A DNA stretch of 64,000 bases, taken from the NCBI GenBank assembly GCA_910589415.1, contig OU342630.1, positions 5,208,001 through 5,272,000 on the forward strand. Direction: 5' to 3'. The notes under the pieces were generated by a model. The model was given only the letters and a program-made list of their open reading frames with translations. It searched no databases and was not told the DNA's origin. Both the position numbers and the translations under genes were made by a program. Of this stretch, positions 44,147 to 55,092 are shown in pieces. The first letter of the stretch is position 1; each line of letters starts with the position of its first letter. The DNA is from Malachius bipustulatus. Taxonomy: Eukaryota > Arthropoda > Insecta > Coleoptera > Melyridae.

Positions 44147-46006
44147 CAAACACCTTAAGAATAATATCCCACAAAAAGACGCCATAAACCTCATTTCACT
44201 GTTAAGACTAGCCTTAAAACAAAACTTCTCTCAGTTCGACAATTCATTTTGGGTTCAGAATCATGGTTTAGCCATGGGTAACAGTATTTCTCCTTTACTT
44301 GCCGAATTCTTCATGGATGACATAGAGGACAAGCTTAGCAGGACAGACCTTTTCCGTAAAATAGTACATTGGACCAGATATGTAGACGATTGTTTTGCAC
44401 TTATAGAAGGAGACATCAATACAGCTACAGAAATACTAAAGATTTTTTGAACACATTACACAATAACATCAAATTCACAATGGAAACTGAAATAGACAAA
44501 AAGATCAACTTTTTAGACTTGACAATTTCACATGACACAGACAACAATAAATTAACTTTCAGTATTTATAGAAAACCAACACAGACTGACCATGTTATCC
44601 ACTCTGACTCTAACCACCCATACCAATATAAACTAGCCGCATTCAGAACTTACATTCACCGTTTAAATAATATCCCACTAACACGGACAGACTACGATAA
44701 CGAAGTTAAAATTTTACGATCCATAGCCACCAAAAATGGTTACAATAGTCAGATTATCGACAACATGAACAGAAAATATTTATTAAACAAAACTCAAACT
44801 TCTTCATACATAGCCAACCCCATATCAGACCTAACCAACCCTAAATATCTTTCAATCCCGTACATAGGCCCCATATCTTCACAAATCGCCAAAATTTTAC
44901 AACAACATTCAAACACCCAAATTTCATTCACAACAAAAGGCACTTTATCACAACATCTGGTACATAATAAAGACACCCTCGACAAGCTGGAAAAAAGTGG
45001 AGTTTACAGACTCAATTGTGCAGATTGCAGTGCTACTTATGTTGGTCAAACTTGCAGATCTCTAAAAATAAGAGCTAAAGAACACCTTCAAAAACACGAA
45101 ACCTCAGCCTTTGGAACCCACATCTTTGATAATAAACATAAATTCGATGTCAACGAAAATAGTACCATCCTTGTGAATTCCAATATGAGGGGACTCCTTC
45201 TGGATCTGCTCGAGCAGTATGAAATAGATAAAGAGTTAAAAAACACAGAGTCTCTGTATGTTTGAACCAGCAATTACAATTTTTCAGATTCAACCCCATC
45301 TACAAATCACTTCCACACCATAACACAAGTCATTAATTTAATTCAATTTTTGTTGCCTCCATCGTTGTTTCTGAAATGTTTCAAGATCAATCCATTGTTT
45401 TTAATGTTTGATGTTATTTCCTTATTAATTTTACTTCTCAGTATTACAAATTTACATCCATTTCAAACAATTCACTTACTCCTAGTCTTTGTTTACATTC
45501 TATTTAATTTATGTTATTGTAATTATTATTATTATTTTCATCAATTTTAACCTACAAATATCAATGTCATTTACATATCCGATGGATGTCAATATGTCAT
45601 GTTATTTACATACCTGCCAATGTCATACTATCATGTCAATCATTTGTAAAACTTTCTTCTTTTTCTTTTTCACATCGACTGATTCTACTTGTCACTCATG
45701 ATCTCAATTTAACATCTGTCACTTCCATCAGCTAATGACGTGGAAGTCGACATGGATGGAGAGAGAGGAAAGTTCTTGATATCAAATAATCTTCAGCATC
45801 CACCATCTTGCGTTGTTCTAATCCAACCCGTCCCGGAGGATACCGCTTCACGGTGTCCGGTCCGTTTTACTTGCCAATTATGTAATTTTAAATATTATTA
45901 AACTAAGGATATTTCCTTGAGTCTTCAACTCGACATAATCGCCGGCTTTTCACTTAGAAAAGTTTTTGAATTTGTAACAATTTTAAGTTTTAACAACGTT
46001 AATAAT

Positions 46007-46892
46007 AGGCTAAACAAGTAACTATTGTGGCGCCACCAAGTAGGCAAATTTGACACTTTCATGCGGCAAGTCCTGCGTGCCCGCTATTCATTTTAATATG
46101 TATTTGTTTATTGTAAACATGAGGTCGTTCAGGTATAAAAAAAATCTGGAAGGGTTTGTTGTACACGAGTACCTCAAATGCTTGCGATTACATACGTATT
46201 TATTACTCCTGAATCTTTTTTTAGATAGTAAATTAAAGTTAAAAATTTTAGTTAATAATTTAAGGCATATAAGTAATACTAATAAAACAATAACTACTGC
46301 TATAATTTTTTCGAGCTGTATTTCAGACGAAGGGTAACATTTTCTTGCTTTACAGCTGCAAAATATGTCCAAAACTCTTCGACTTATTATACATAAGCTC
46401 AATAAAAACCCCGAAAACATGAGATAAAATATGAACTTATTATGCGTTGATAAGAAAGGTGATATTTTTTTAATGGACAATTAATATATCACCTGAACAA
46501 TGGGACAATAATAGGTTTTTTCATTTTTATGAGTGCTATGTGCACCAGGAGTCTCTCTAAATGAGCGCTGTTCCTTGAAGAAAAGTTCCATGTAAACGTA
46601 TTCTCTAACATCGCTCATGTAAAAACTCATCATGAGATTTCGCCCATTTCTCAACGATTTAAAACGAAAGCAGTCGAGACTGGGTGCTTGGAAATGACTT
46701 TTAATAATTATTGTAGTCATAATGAATTTAAAAATCTATAAGTTCACTGCCAAATAATAATTTTAAAAGGGTTTCATTATATCCAAACGAGCTGTCAAAA
46801 ATTGCAAAGCAAGGTTATACTGCCGCACGAAAGTGCGAAAAAAATCCACGAGGAGGCGCGCGCGCCGCAAACATCCGATACTTACTTAGCCT
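46007..46892. mobile_element. TIR element of 886 bp, probable AT duplication
   Basis: Ends AGGCTAAACAAGTAAC and (complement) AGGCTAAGTAAGTATC. The uninterrupted site in the other PLE copies reads GTTAATAATTGTGCG, so the insert is either flanked by a 2-bp AT duplication or is blunt with TAGGCTAA ends. A 2-bp AT duplication would recall ISL2EU-type elements, as far as I know that group. The family is uncertain. Confidence 0.65.
46088..46720 (-). pseudogene. Unidentified frame with one in-frame stop inside the TIR element
   Basis: Minus-strand frame of about 210 codons interrupted once by TAA at 46481-46483. The second part contains two hydrophobic segments (FIFYLMFSGFLLSLCII and IIAVVIVLLVLLICLKLL). 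No known transposase motif. It may be captured host sequence or chance. Confidence 0.3.
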
Positions 46893-47067
46893 ATTGTGCG
46901 CCCACGTGGCCCCACTTTTTGAATGAATATGCCTGTTTTGCTGTGTAACCCTCGGACTTTCGACCTTTGTAAATAACTGACAAGTAAGTGCCACTAATTT
47001 TTGTTCTCATGACAATTATGCACATCACCTGCATTTGAGATTTCAACACCTTTTACCTTACTTTTCA

Positions 47068-47111
47068 GTTGTCCTGATGATGGGTGTCCTTACCCGAAAC
47101 CGGTAGACAAA
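47068..47111 (+). ncRNA. Hammerhead ribozyme motif, copy 3
   Basis: Identical core and stems to 41748-41793: TTGTC, CTGATGA, GGGT/ACCC, GAAA, ACCGGT, A, GACAA. Confidence 0.8.
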
Positions 47112-47207
47112 CTCTTCAATTATCAATTATACCCATTGACCTACCTCAATCGTTTTATTTATTAACCTAATGTCCATTTTGGGTATACTATGGCCTACAA
47201 CTACAAA

Positions 47208-48059
47208 TTTATTATTGTCGGTTGGTTTTTTGTTATTTTGAATATTTGCAGGTATAATAAAAATAATTAATGTCAATTAATTATAATGTTATATTGATAT
47301 AATATAGGTATACTATAGTATAATAATAATATAGGTATTTCATACAGGGTATTACAGGGTGAATGGACAAACAGTATAATAGTGACGTATATATATTTAA
47401 AAATATATGTATAATAGAAACTTCCAAATGGCAATTTTTTTCCTAATGGTAATCTTTAGAAGAGTGTGAGGTCTATTCTGCATGCTTTTCGCCAGAACCA
47501 TTTTTTATCTGTTGTGAACATCCGGCGAATTGGATCGACCAACCTTGCCATGAGACCTGTTAAGTTGTATTCAACAATCCACAAATTCCGAGGTTAGTTT
47601 TCAGAAACAAACCAGATGTCTCCAGTTGTGTTCCGCCTGTTCCAGGTGCGTTCCGCGATGTTATTATCAATGATGAAATAATATATCGGCTGAGTTACGG
47701 ACCCTGGACCGGGTGAGTGAGGAGATTAAAAAAAGATCAGCCAGTGGTGAAGAAGGTCTCACTATAATCCAACCATTACCACATCAATTTCGAAAAGCTA
47801 GTAGCTAAATTCAGAGTTTTGCATCTGCTATACATACACTAATGCTTTCTCCTTGCTCTCCAAGTTTAATGAACTGCTCTGTTACGTTAGACTACACAAG
47901 CCTAGGTACGTCACGTCACCGTTGCTGAGACATGGCTAAGGAGTTCTGTTCCTGACAGCCTATATGAGCTGCTCTGTATTATCATAATTAAATGTCTGAT
48001 AGTCCGGACGACAAGGCTTAAAGTGGTATCTGTACATACAGAATGATCTACTTTCATGA
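47208..48059. other. Intergenic, no gene recognised
   Basis: AT-rich at 47200-47400, then mixed sequence that may be a decayed upstream part of the non-LTR fragment at 48060-48846. No frame could be followed. Confidence 0.4.
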
Positions 48060-48846
48060 GCACTTTTAAAATCTTTAACTTTACTCTTAATCATCCACAA
48101 ATTAATACTTTGTTTTCATCCTTCAAATCGGCACAACTCTCGTTCACTGTCGGTTTACTGTCAACTCCTACTCGAAGCTTCAAAAAAATCTAATCAGTAT
48201 TGAAGACTTCAATTTTCTCGAACTTAGACCTTTATGTGTTACACCCGGGGGCACCGGTTTCCACTCACAGCTTGCGGGGGTGTTGTTTGATTGCTATTTA
48301 AAACAAATCATTACTGAACCCACTCGTTACTGATCGGGGCAGGAACCGTCGACTCTGGACCTATCAATATGCAATGATCCACAATTGATCCTGAATGTTT
48401 CTTATGGCCCTCCTTTTGGAAAATCTCATCATGTATGTTTGTTGGCAAACATACACCTTTCACTCGCGGTTTCACCGAGACATGCTGCCAAATCCATTAA
48501 GATTCTCGATTATGAGGGTCTGAGGGAATCTCTCTAAACAGTGAAATAGGACGAGTGTTTGGACGGTGATACTGTGGACTTAATGTGGTCATCTTTTGTT
48601 GGAGTCCACGAGCAGCTTAAATGGAAACATACGTCCTTTAAAATAGTTAAAATGACTCCCAGTAAGCGCTGTTTTTTTCAATACTTATGTCGCGCATCAG
48701 TTGGAAAAAAGCGCTCTGGCACTTCTGGCAGATATTTACACGAATGCCATTAAAAATGTATGTATTGCGATCACAGAGACTCCAACTCTCTTTCAGCTGA
48801 TTTTCTAGATGCTAAGGCAGCCTATGAAAAAATATCTCGAAATTAA
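48060..48846 (+). pseudogene. Decayed non-LTR endonuclease region and linker
   Basis: Plus-strand coding traces: EDFN, then ITEPTRY and QEPSTLDLSICN, GPPFGKSHHVCL (about 48300-48450), the usual end of an APE-type endonuclease domain in CR1/Jockey-like ORF2. Linker-like GDTVDLMWSSFVGVHEQ (48559-48640) and DAKAAYEKISRN (to about 48846) follow. Frames change and stops are frequent. No RT follows. Confidence 0.6.
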
Positions 48847-48905
48847 ATAATTAGATATTGTAAACAGGATCGCTCTACGCTCGGTTCTAGGGTGTAACTA
48901 CCTCT

Positions 48906-49300
48906 CTTAAATAACTAAGATTTTTTCATATTCTTTTTATTACTGGCAAACATTAATAAAAAAAAAGTACCTAGTCAAGAATTCAAAACAATAATAATTG
49001 TTCAGAAATTGCCATTAATAATAATAATTATAGCGTCTTTCTTGTTTGTATACAAGCATTTGTTAGTAACCACTTGTACTTATCTGAATATTTTAAAATA
49101 CAATTTGAAGTTGAGTATCGTTCTAAATTCATCAATTTTATTCTCAAAATAGAGCAGTTTTACAAAAACCATTGTATGATATTCGTCTTAAAAGTCATTT
49201 TAATTTGTTCGTTAAAATTGTTCAATTCGCTCCGCTCATTTCACAAACCTTTTCACTCACAAAATAGAACTTCACTTTTAATACTAATGTCATAAATAGG
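48906..49300 (+). repeat. Dispersed AT-rich repeat, copy 1
   Basis: Shares GTACCTAGTCAAG, AATAATTGTTCAGAAATTGC and AGAGCAGTTTTACAAAAACC in the same order with 51140-51530. The copies diverge by roughly 15% with indels. Non-coding, unknown family. Confidence 0.75.
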
Positions 49301-49594
49301 TATTAAACCAAATTAACAAGGTTGGAAAAAACTTATCTGAAATTTGAGCTAGTGCAATAAAATTGGCTTTATTTCCATTAATAAGCCAGTGGGTAGGAAA
49401 AGGGTAAAAAGGGCTACATTTCTATAACCGCTTACGAGCATATTTTTGAAGGAATTGAGTTGAAATTTTTACAATGGACACCTATACTAATGACCTTTAA
49501 CGTTCAAGATTTCAAGAAGCAAATAAGAAAAATAGCGCAGATATTGGTGTTTTTCTTACATGGTTTAGGTATTTTTCTAGGATTATTTCGATTT

Positions 49595-49830
49595 TTAAAA
49601 CTCCTCTGTATTTTTTTCTAGTTTCAAAAGTGGTGTAAAACAGTGCATTTCTTATATACTGTTAGTCAGTGCGTGCATAGAAAAAGGGGCAAAATTGTAA
49701 GTTTTTAAAAGCTTTTTTGTTTTGTTTACTTAAAAAATCCATTTTATGTCACGTTTTCAAACGAAATATGACCTAACTATGGAAAATTACAGAAAGTCAA
49801 TTAAAAAAGCGGTAAAAATATTCATAATTG
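49595..49830 (+). repeat. Dispersed repeat, inverted partner of 53040-53260
   Basis: Contains AATCCATTTTATG and ATGGAAAATTACAGAAAG. The reverse complement recurs at 53040-53260 with roughly 20-25% divergence. Confidence 0.7.
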
Positions 49831-50002
49831 AATCGCATAAAAATGCACTATTTATCCGATTGATGCGCAAGAAGGTTTTTTGCGATGAAAACGGACACAA
49901 ATTAACATAAAACAAACGAATACATAAAGGTGTATGCATGCAAATATGTGAAATAATTTATTCCAAGTAGATCTGAGTCTACAACGAACATTTTTGTTAC
50001 AG

Positions 50003-50198
50003 GTGGGAGCACCTGCTCCAGGTGGCCAGTTTGCGCATTACAAAGAAGACCTTTTCTTATATGGTCAGCATGCTTTTGGAATGCCGCCTGAACGGCATTA
50101 TCGGATGTTGCATCTCGCAGGAGAGGAAAAGCCACCCATCGTCGTTCTAAGCGTTGTCGTCATCGAAGCTGAAGGTCTAGAGGCGAAGGACGCTAATG
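50003..50198 (+). CDS. Internal exon of an Unc-13-4A/BAIAP3-like gene (start of a C2 domain)
   Basis: Acceptor TTTTTGTTACAG before 50003 and donor GTAGGC at 50199. The exon is 196 nt, entered in frame and left after the first base of a codon. The peptide runs VGAPAPGGQFAHYKEDLFLY ... HLAGEEKPPIVVLSVVVIEA then EGLEAKDANG, the first strands and loop of a C2 domain as in the Munc13-4/BAIAP3/Unc-13-4A family, which acts in vesicle priming and exocytosis. GC content and codon use stand out from the AT-rich surroundings. The next exon, which should continue with the C2 calcium-binding loop, was not found in the window, so the flanking introns are long. Family assignment is from memory of the C2 motif. 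Confidence 0.7.
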
Positions 50199-51139
50199 GT
50201 AGGCATTGAGTTTCATTTTTATTATTTTAGATATAATAACTATTATTATTCTACGAAGTGTTACGCAAATTGTGAAAGCTATATTCACAATCAATTGGAT
50301 TTTGGCGCAATTCAGAATCCGATTCCAAATTAGACTGAAATTTCCTAAGTGATATTTAATAGCATTTACAACAGAAATTAGATTTGTGATTTTGCTCCAT
50401 CTGGCTTTTAAAGCTATGAACAAACAAAATGCAGTTCTAAAGAATAATTTCTATTGAATGATCAAACTAATAGAATTAAATAAACCTATTCGCCGGTTTC
50501 ACAAACCAAATCAATTCATGTGAGAAGAAATTATCTGTTCTGACAACTTGTTATGTCAAAGAAAAATGTGACCAGTAGTCACAAATGTAACAAGTCGTCA
50601 GGAATGTGACAAGTTGTGACAATAATATCTTGTTACGCGATAAAACCCATTGTCAGATCCTAATTTGGGTTGCACTTACAAAGAATCATGTTTCTCACAA
50701 CTTTTTACATCTATTGTCAGACTAATTAGAAAAAACTGAGTGATTTAAGGGTCTGACGAGCTGTTTTTCTAACGTATATCTTTATAATCAGGTATATTAT
50801 AATTTATTCATTTTATAAAAACAGAAGGTAAGAAATATTATTTCAACTTGAAATTAATTTTTATTTAATAGTCATTTAATAGTTTCAACTGTTAAATTCA
50901 GCAAATGAAGAAAAATCTTGCCAACCTCTAAAAATTAAGAAAAACTTACTGCAGATATCAACATTTATCACTAAAAATAAAAAATTCGTCGTGAGTAAAA
51001 AAGTGATTGTTTACATGGAAGCGTGTTAAAAGTACTTTATAACACTCGTGTTAAAAGTAATTCTATCTACTTTTTCTGTACTTACGTTCTCTCATTGAAC
51101 TACATTTTCTCATGATGGAATCAGAAATTATAGGTAGTA
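50199..51139 (+). other. Probable intron of the Unc-13-4A-like gene
   Basis: AT-rich, no coding signal on either strand. Begins with the donor GTAGGC. Confidence 0.45.
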
Positions 51140-51530
51140 AGATTTTTCAAATTCTTTTCATTACTGGCAAACATATTAATAAAAAATAAGTACCTAGTCA
51201 AGTATTCAAGACAATAATAATTGTTCAGAAATTGCAATTAATAATAATTATTTTGACATCTCTTTTATTTGTATATGCACGCATTTGTTAGTAACCAAAG
51301 CGTCGACAACGGTTGCTATGCATAGTACATTTTTTGTACTTATCTGTAATATTTTAAAATGCAATTTGACGTTGAGTGTCAGTCTAAATTCATCAATTTT
51401 ATTATCATAATAGAGCAGTTTTACAAAAACCATTCGTGAAATTTGTTCAATTCGCTCCGCTACGCTTTTTACACAAACCTTTTTCACTCATAAAATAAAA
51501 CTTTACTTTTAACACTAATATCATAAATAG
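51140..51530 (+). repeat. Dispersed AT-rich repeat, copy 2
   Basis: Direct partner of 48906-49300. It has an extra segment (about 51299-51330, AAGCGTCGACAACGGTTGC) absent from copy 1. Confidence 0.75.
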
Positions 51531-52711
51531 CTATTATTTTCTTAAGACTTTATTAACGAGATATTATACGTTTTATTGCCCCTTTTTGATTACCATTATA
51601 CCTTTCTTAAACATTATCCCTTCAATTACACACACATTCGTTTTATTTTTTCTCTTCGGAAAAAAAAGAATTGCGTGTAATGAGACTTTTGCTCACCGCC
51701 AGAATGTATCGCCAAACTTATTCTGCTTCAGAATATCTGAATTCCATATCGAAAGACAAAACTTTCGTAATACAAACAATAATGAGTACCTACTATTCTT
51801 TCTCAACTTTTACTTTTGCTGCTGCTTCTACTGCAAGTCAGCACCGGCATTTTTTGTGATTTATTTCGCTTGCGCCAAATTAATGTCATTTAGGTCCCTC
51901 AACGACATTCCGAGAATAGACGCTGATTGGGTTTCCTGGTTCACATACATAATATTGGAATTCCTTTAAAACATTTATACCTTTCGTATTTTAATACTCG
52001 CTTCTGTGTGTACTTTAGGCGTTTCGATTCAACAATTGGATGTTGATTCAACACTTAACTCTTGAAAGAAAATCTTTCCGACTCCAAGGTGATCAATCTT
52101 GTTGTCACGAGCGTCGGTGTTGAGCTTTTCGGAATGATTGCCAGTGCTTTGGGCACTAGTAATTTTTTCAAATCTTTTCTCGTTTTTCATTTTGGACATT
52201 TCGAATTTCTTCCTAACGTATTCAAAGTACTCGATTTTAATGCGTGATCGTTTGTCCGCTGGAACATTTTCTTTTACTATTTTTGAAAAATTTTAGTAAA
52301 ATTAAAAAAAAAATTTGATGTATTTAATTTGAACTACCTACTCATTTCGTCAGAATTTTAACTCCGCGGACTCATGGTGTTTTCTTTAAGCAACTCGGTT
52401 GAGTTTAGAAATAAAAGACAGACTTATAAGATAAATTCAATCACGAGTCTTATTTACTATTTCGAGACTATTTCACCAATAAAGTGAAAAGTCAAAAAGT
52501 TTAAATTCATTTTGAACTGCAGCTACAATAATTATTTATTGTCAAACTTTGTAAAGTTAAAACTGTAAACTTTATCTTGTTAAGTGATCCGTATCGATGG
52601 TTTCGACGTTTAAAACACCTCGCTGAAAGATCAATTAGAATTGGCTCTGTCTCTATTTTCTGATTAAAAGATTACTTGAAAATTTAAGGATGAGTGAAAT
52701 AGTCATTTATA
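51531..52711. other. AT-rich stretch, no gene recognised
   Basis: Open frames at 51586-51969 and 52062-52247 have no known motif and no splice-site support. Confidence 0.4.
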
Positions 52712-52989
52712 TTACTCTTGTAGAACCTGTAGTTTGTTGTATTTTACTTCAATAAAGTGGTTAAATAAATAATAACGCAAATAGTTACAATATCTATAGC
52801 AACCCTCGTGTGAAGCTGGCTGTATGCAAAAGGGTGCCCAAGCCATAGAAATAGAAGAAGATGAACCACCCTCGTTATAACAGTGACTATCCAACAACTT
52901 GTCAGAGTTATATTTTGTGCAACCCGGTTTTTCTTTTCCCAGACAATGATAGAAAAACAACAAAAAATCTTCTTGCATAACACAAACAT
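52712..52989 (-). other. Two overlapping short frames, unidentified
   Basis: One minus-strand frame is Cys-rich (GCTKYNSDKL, SHCYNEGG, SHEGCYRYC) and the other is hydrophobic. The Cys-rich one looks protein-like, but no family comes to mind and no splice sites were confirmed. It may be an exon or a transposon scrap. Confidence 0.25.
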
Positions 52990-53039
52990 CGCATAATGTA
53001 TTTTTTATGAGATTCAGTTATGAATATTTGTATAGTTTT

Positions 53040-53260
53040 TTAAACTCGCTTTCTGTAATTTTCCATAGTCAGGTCATATTAGTGAAGATTCCATTTCGTT
53101 TGAAAACAAGCTATAAAATGGATTTTTAATTTAAAAAAAATGGCAAAATTTAACGATTTTGCTCTTTTTCCTATGCACGCCATTGCCTAACTTCATTTTA
53201 AAAAATTCACTTTTTTACACTACTTCTAAATTCAAGAAAAAGTTACAGGGGAGTTCTGAA
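53040..53260 (-). repeat. Dispersed repeat, inverted partner of 49595-49830
   Basis: Homologous in reverse complement. Element F is inserted at its right edge. Confidence 0.7.
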
Positions 53261-53454
53261 TTTTTTTTTCTTCATTTATTTAGATTATCGTGTCTCGACA
53301 TCAGATGGCCATTGACACATTAACAGTACACTTACAATATTATAATATTATACAGGAAGAAAAAGATTTGCATTTGCATTTACATTACCTAGTTCTATTA
53401 AAATCTGTATTATCATAATGAATTGAAGCTGGCATAGATTCTTGGATCTATTTC

Positions 53455-54430
53455 TTATATTTCATGGTAGAGGTCTATGTCTTGCAGATATCCAATAAGA
53501 CGTGGTATCTGGCTGGGGGAACTGAGGATTTCCCGTATGCACTGTGATAGACGTTTATTTTGCCGGCTTATTTCGTAGTGAGGGCAGTCTATAATTATGT
53601 GTTTAACGGTAAGGGGGTGGAAACATTTTAGGCATACAGGTGGGTCCTCAGTAGTCATTAGGTGTTTGTGTGTTATTCGGGTGTGGCCGATTCGCAGTTT
53701 TCTGATGACAATTTTTTTTCTTCTGCTCATAGAAAGTAATTCAACTGGTTTTACTGAGGGATGGATTTCCTGCAGCTTGGAGGGAATTGTATTCCAGTGG
53801 ATTTGCCAAGAGATTCTCGTGGAGCGTTTAAAGTGGGCTTTGAGATCGGTGTGGATTTTAACTCTTTCAGGAGTTGCGTATGATGTTGTGCTTTGTTTGG
53901 CCTCCTGGTCGGCTTTCTCGTTTCCGGGTATGCCGAAATGTGATGGAATCCAGATTATAGTGATGGTTAATCCAAGGGAGGCAAGTTGATTGGAGGAGTC
54001 GTGGATGGCTGATACGAGGGTATGGTCTGTATAAATGTTCTTAATAGACTGGACGGCGGCAAGTGAATCTGTGCATATGGCTACTTTTTTGTGCTCGGAA
54101 GTTAGTGAGTTCAAGGCTTGTTGGATAGCAAAAACTTCACCTGTGTGGACGCTGGAGAAAGATGGTTGAAGACTTGTTATGATGGCTCGGTCAGTAGAGG
54201 TGACTGCACAGCCAACGCCAGATTCAAATTTGGAAGCATCCGTGTAGAGGATTTTGTCAAAATCGAACGAGTTGATTAGTGTTAGGAAGGCTTGTTTTAT
54301 TTCTTCATGTGCAGTTTCAAGTTTGTTGTATCTGGTGAGGGAGGTGTTAATTTTTTGCAGTGTCTTGTCCCAGGGCGAGAAAGGGGAAATATGTTTTAAG
54401 GTTGTCTGGATGAGGTCTATGTTGCGAAGA
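53455..54430 (-). pseudogene. Element F RNase H and C-terminal Cys region
   Basis: RNase H begins with LYTDASKFESGVG (about 54225-54260), then SVHTGEVFAIQQAL, ICTDSLAAVQS and IPSHFGIPGNEKADQEAK, giving the expected acidic and His positions. The C-terminal part has LRIGHTRITH, CLKCFHPLTVKHIIIDC. The frame is open from about 54410 to TAA near 53455, so this part is still intact even though the element is broken. Confidence 0.85.
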
Positions 54431-54594
54431 AGGGGAGAAGAATTTGCGGTAGCGGTTGTGGCCTTAACTGATTAGGATTTGTGTGAGGGGAGTTTATTGG
54501 TAATGAAGCAAGATTTTGTTGATTAGCAGATATTCTGGCAAAGTATAACAGTAGAATTTGCCGACGTCTCAGTCATAAAGGTGTTGCATTGGCC

Positions 54595-55092
54595 TCACAG
54601 TAAATACTTTCGGCAGAACTGGAACGGTAGCCTCCTAGACAGATTCGCAGTGCTGTGTTTTGGGCTGTATTGGGAGGTTTTAGGTCGGATTCTGTAGCTG
54701 AGATGTATACGAGCTACGAAGCTGCCATAATCAAGTCTTGAGCGTATGAGAGACCTGTATATCCTCAACAGGGATATCCTTATCGCCCACCCCCCCCCCC
54801 CCCCCACCGAAAGTGTGACAGGATTAAGAGACAAGATTGAGTCTGCTCATGCAATCGGTTTTAATACTTTTGATGTGATGTTTCCAGCTGAGTCTACTGT
54901 CGAAGGTCAGTCCAAGAATTTTGTGGTGGTCGACCACCGATAGGAGTTGTTCCCCGTTGAGAGTTATCTGCGGTACACTTGTGTAATGAGTTCTCCGGCT
55001 AAACCGGATTACCTTGAATTTCGCCGGGGAGAACTGGAGGCCAGTGGTAGACGACCATTGAGCGAGTTGGTTCACTTCTGTCTGGATTAACG
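54595..55092 (-). pseudogene. Element F RT thumb
   Basis: QLAQWSSTTGLQFSPAKFKV and HHKILGLTFDSRLSWKHHIK (55075-54824), then a frame with YRSLIRSRLDYGS (54834-54595). These are the usual motifs after YADD in non-LTR RTs. A C-tract of about 17-19 bases at 54786-54806 disrupts the frame. Confidence 0.85.

Larger units (their letters stand above)
41817..45265 (+). pseudogene. PLE polyprotein: N-terminal domain, RT, GIY-YIG endonuclease
   Basis: Split by two insertions. First part to 42772: Asn/Lys-rich N-terminal region with TLSRIKKK and ITKADKGNCTVIMD. After the MITE: RT motif RLYGMPKIH (about 43310), frame change, PIRPVVSQINTAG and SYDVTNLFTSVP (to about 43594). After the non-LTR insert: NHGLAMGNSISPLLAEFFMDD and the active site YVDD (44379-44390). 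A frameshift lies near 44440. A thumb-like segment with KINFLDLTI follows. GIY-YIG-type nuclease: GVYRLNCADC and YVGQT (about 44998-45051), with the domain running to the stop at 45265. The Cys pair before YVGQ is typical of PLEs. The start codon is uncertain. Inactive. Confidence 0.88.
40340..47207 (+). mobile_element. Penelope-like element (RT plus GIY-YIG) with three pLTR copies
   Basis: Plus-strand PLE. Order: inverted partial repeat (40340-40969), short ORF-derived scrap (40995-41039), direct repeat pLTR (41045-41886), broken ORF (about 41817-45265), 3' region and second direct pLTR (45350-47207). RT and GIY-YIG domains and hammerhead motifs identify the class. It is interrupted by a piggyBac MITE (42773-43229), a non-LTR fragment (43607-44146) and a TIR element (46007-46892). 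Inverted partial copies next to direct pLTRs are typical of PLEs. Confidence 0.9.
45350..47207 (+). repeat. PLE 3' UTR and 3' pLTR, interrupted
   Basis: The segment shared with the 5' copy starts near 45480 and ends near 47207 (TGGCCTACAACTAC). It is split by the insert at 46007-46892. Confidence 0.85.

Noticed and set aside
44131..44147. (AC)n microsatellite as a separate repeat locus
   Set aside because: Better explained as the 3' tail of the non-LTR insert, since it ends exactly at the 12-bp TSD.
51586..51969. 127-codon plus-strand frame
   Set aside because: Phe/Tyr-rich reading of AT-rich DNA, no motif, and it overlaps another frame equally open.
54786..54806. C-tract of about 17-19 bases
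   Set aside because: Low-complexity run inside decayed RT sequence, likely slippage or sequencing/assembly noise.
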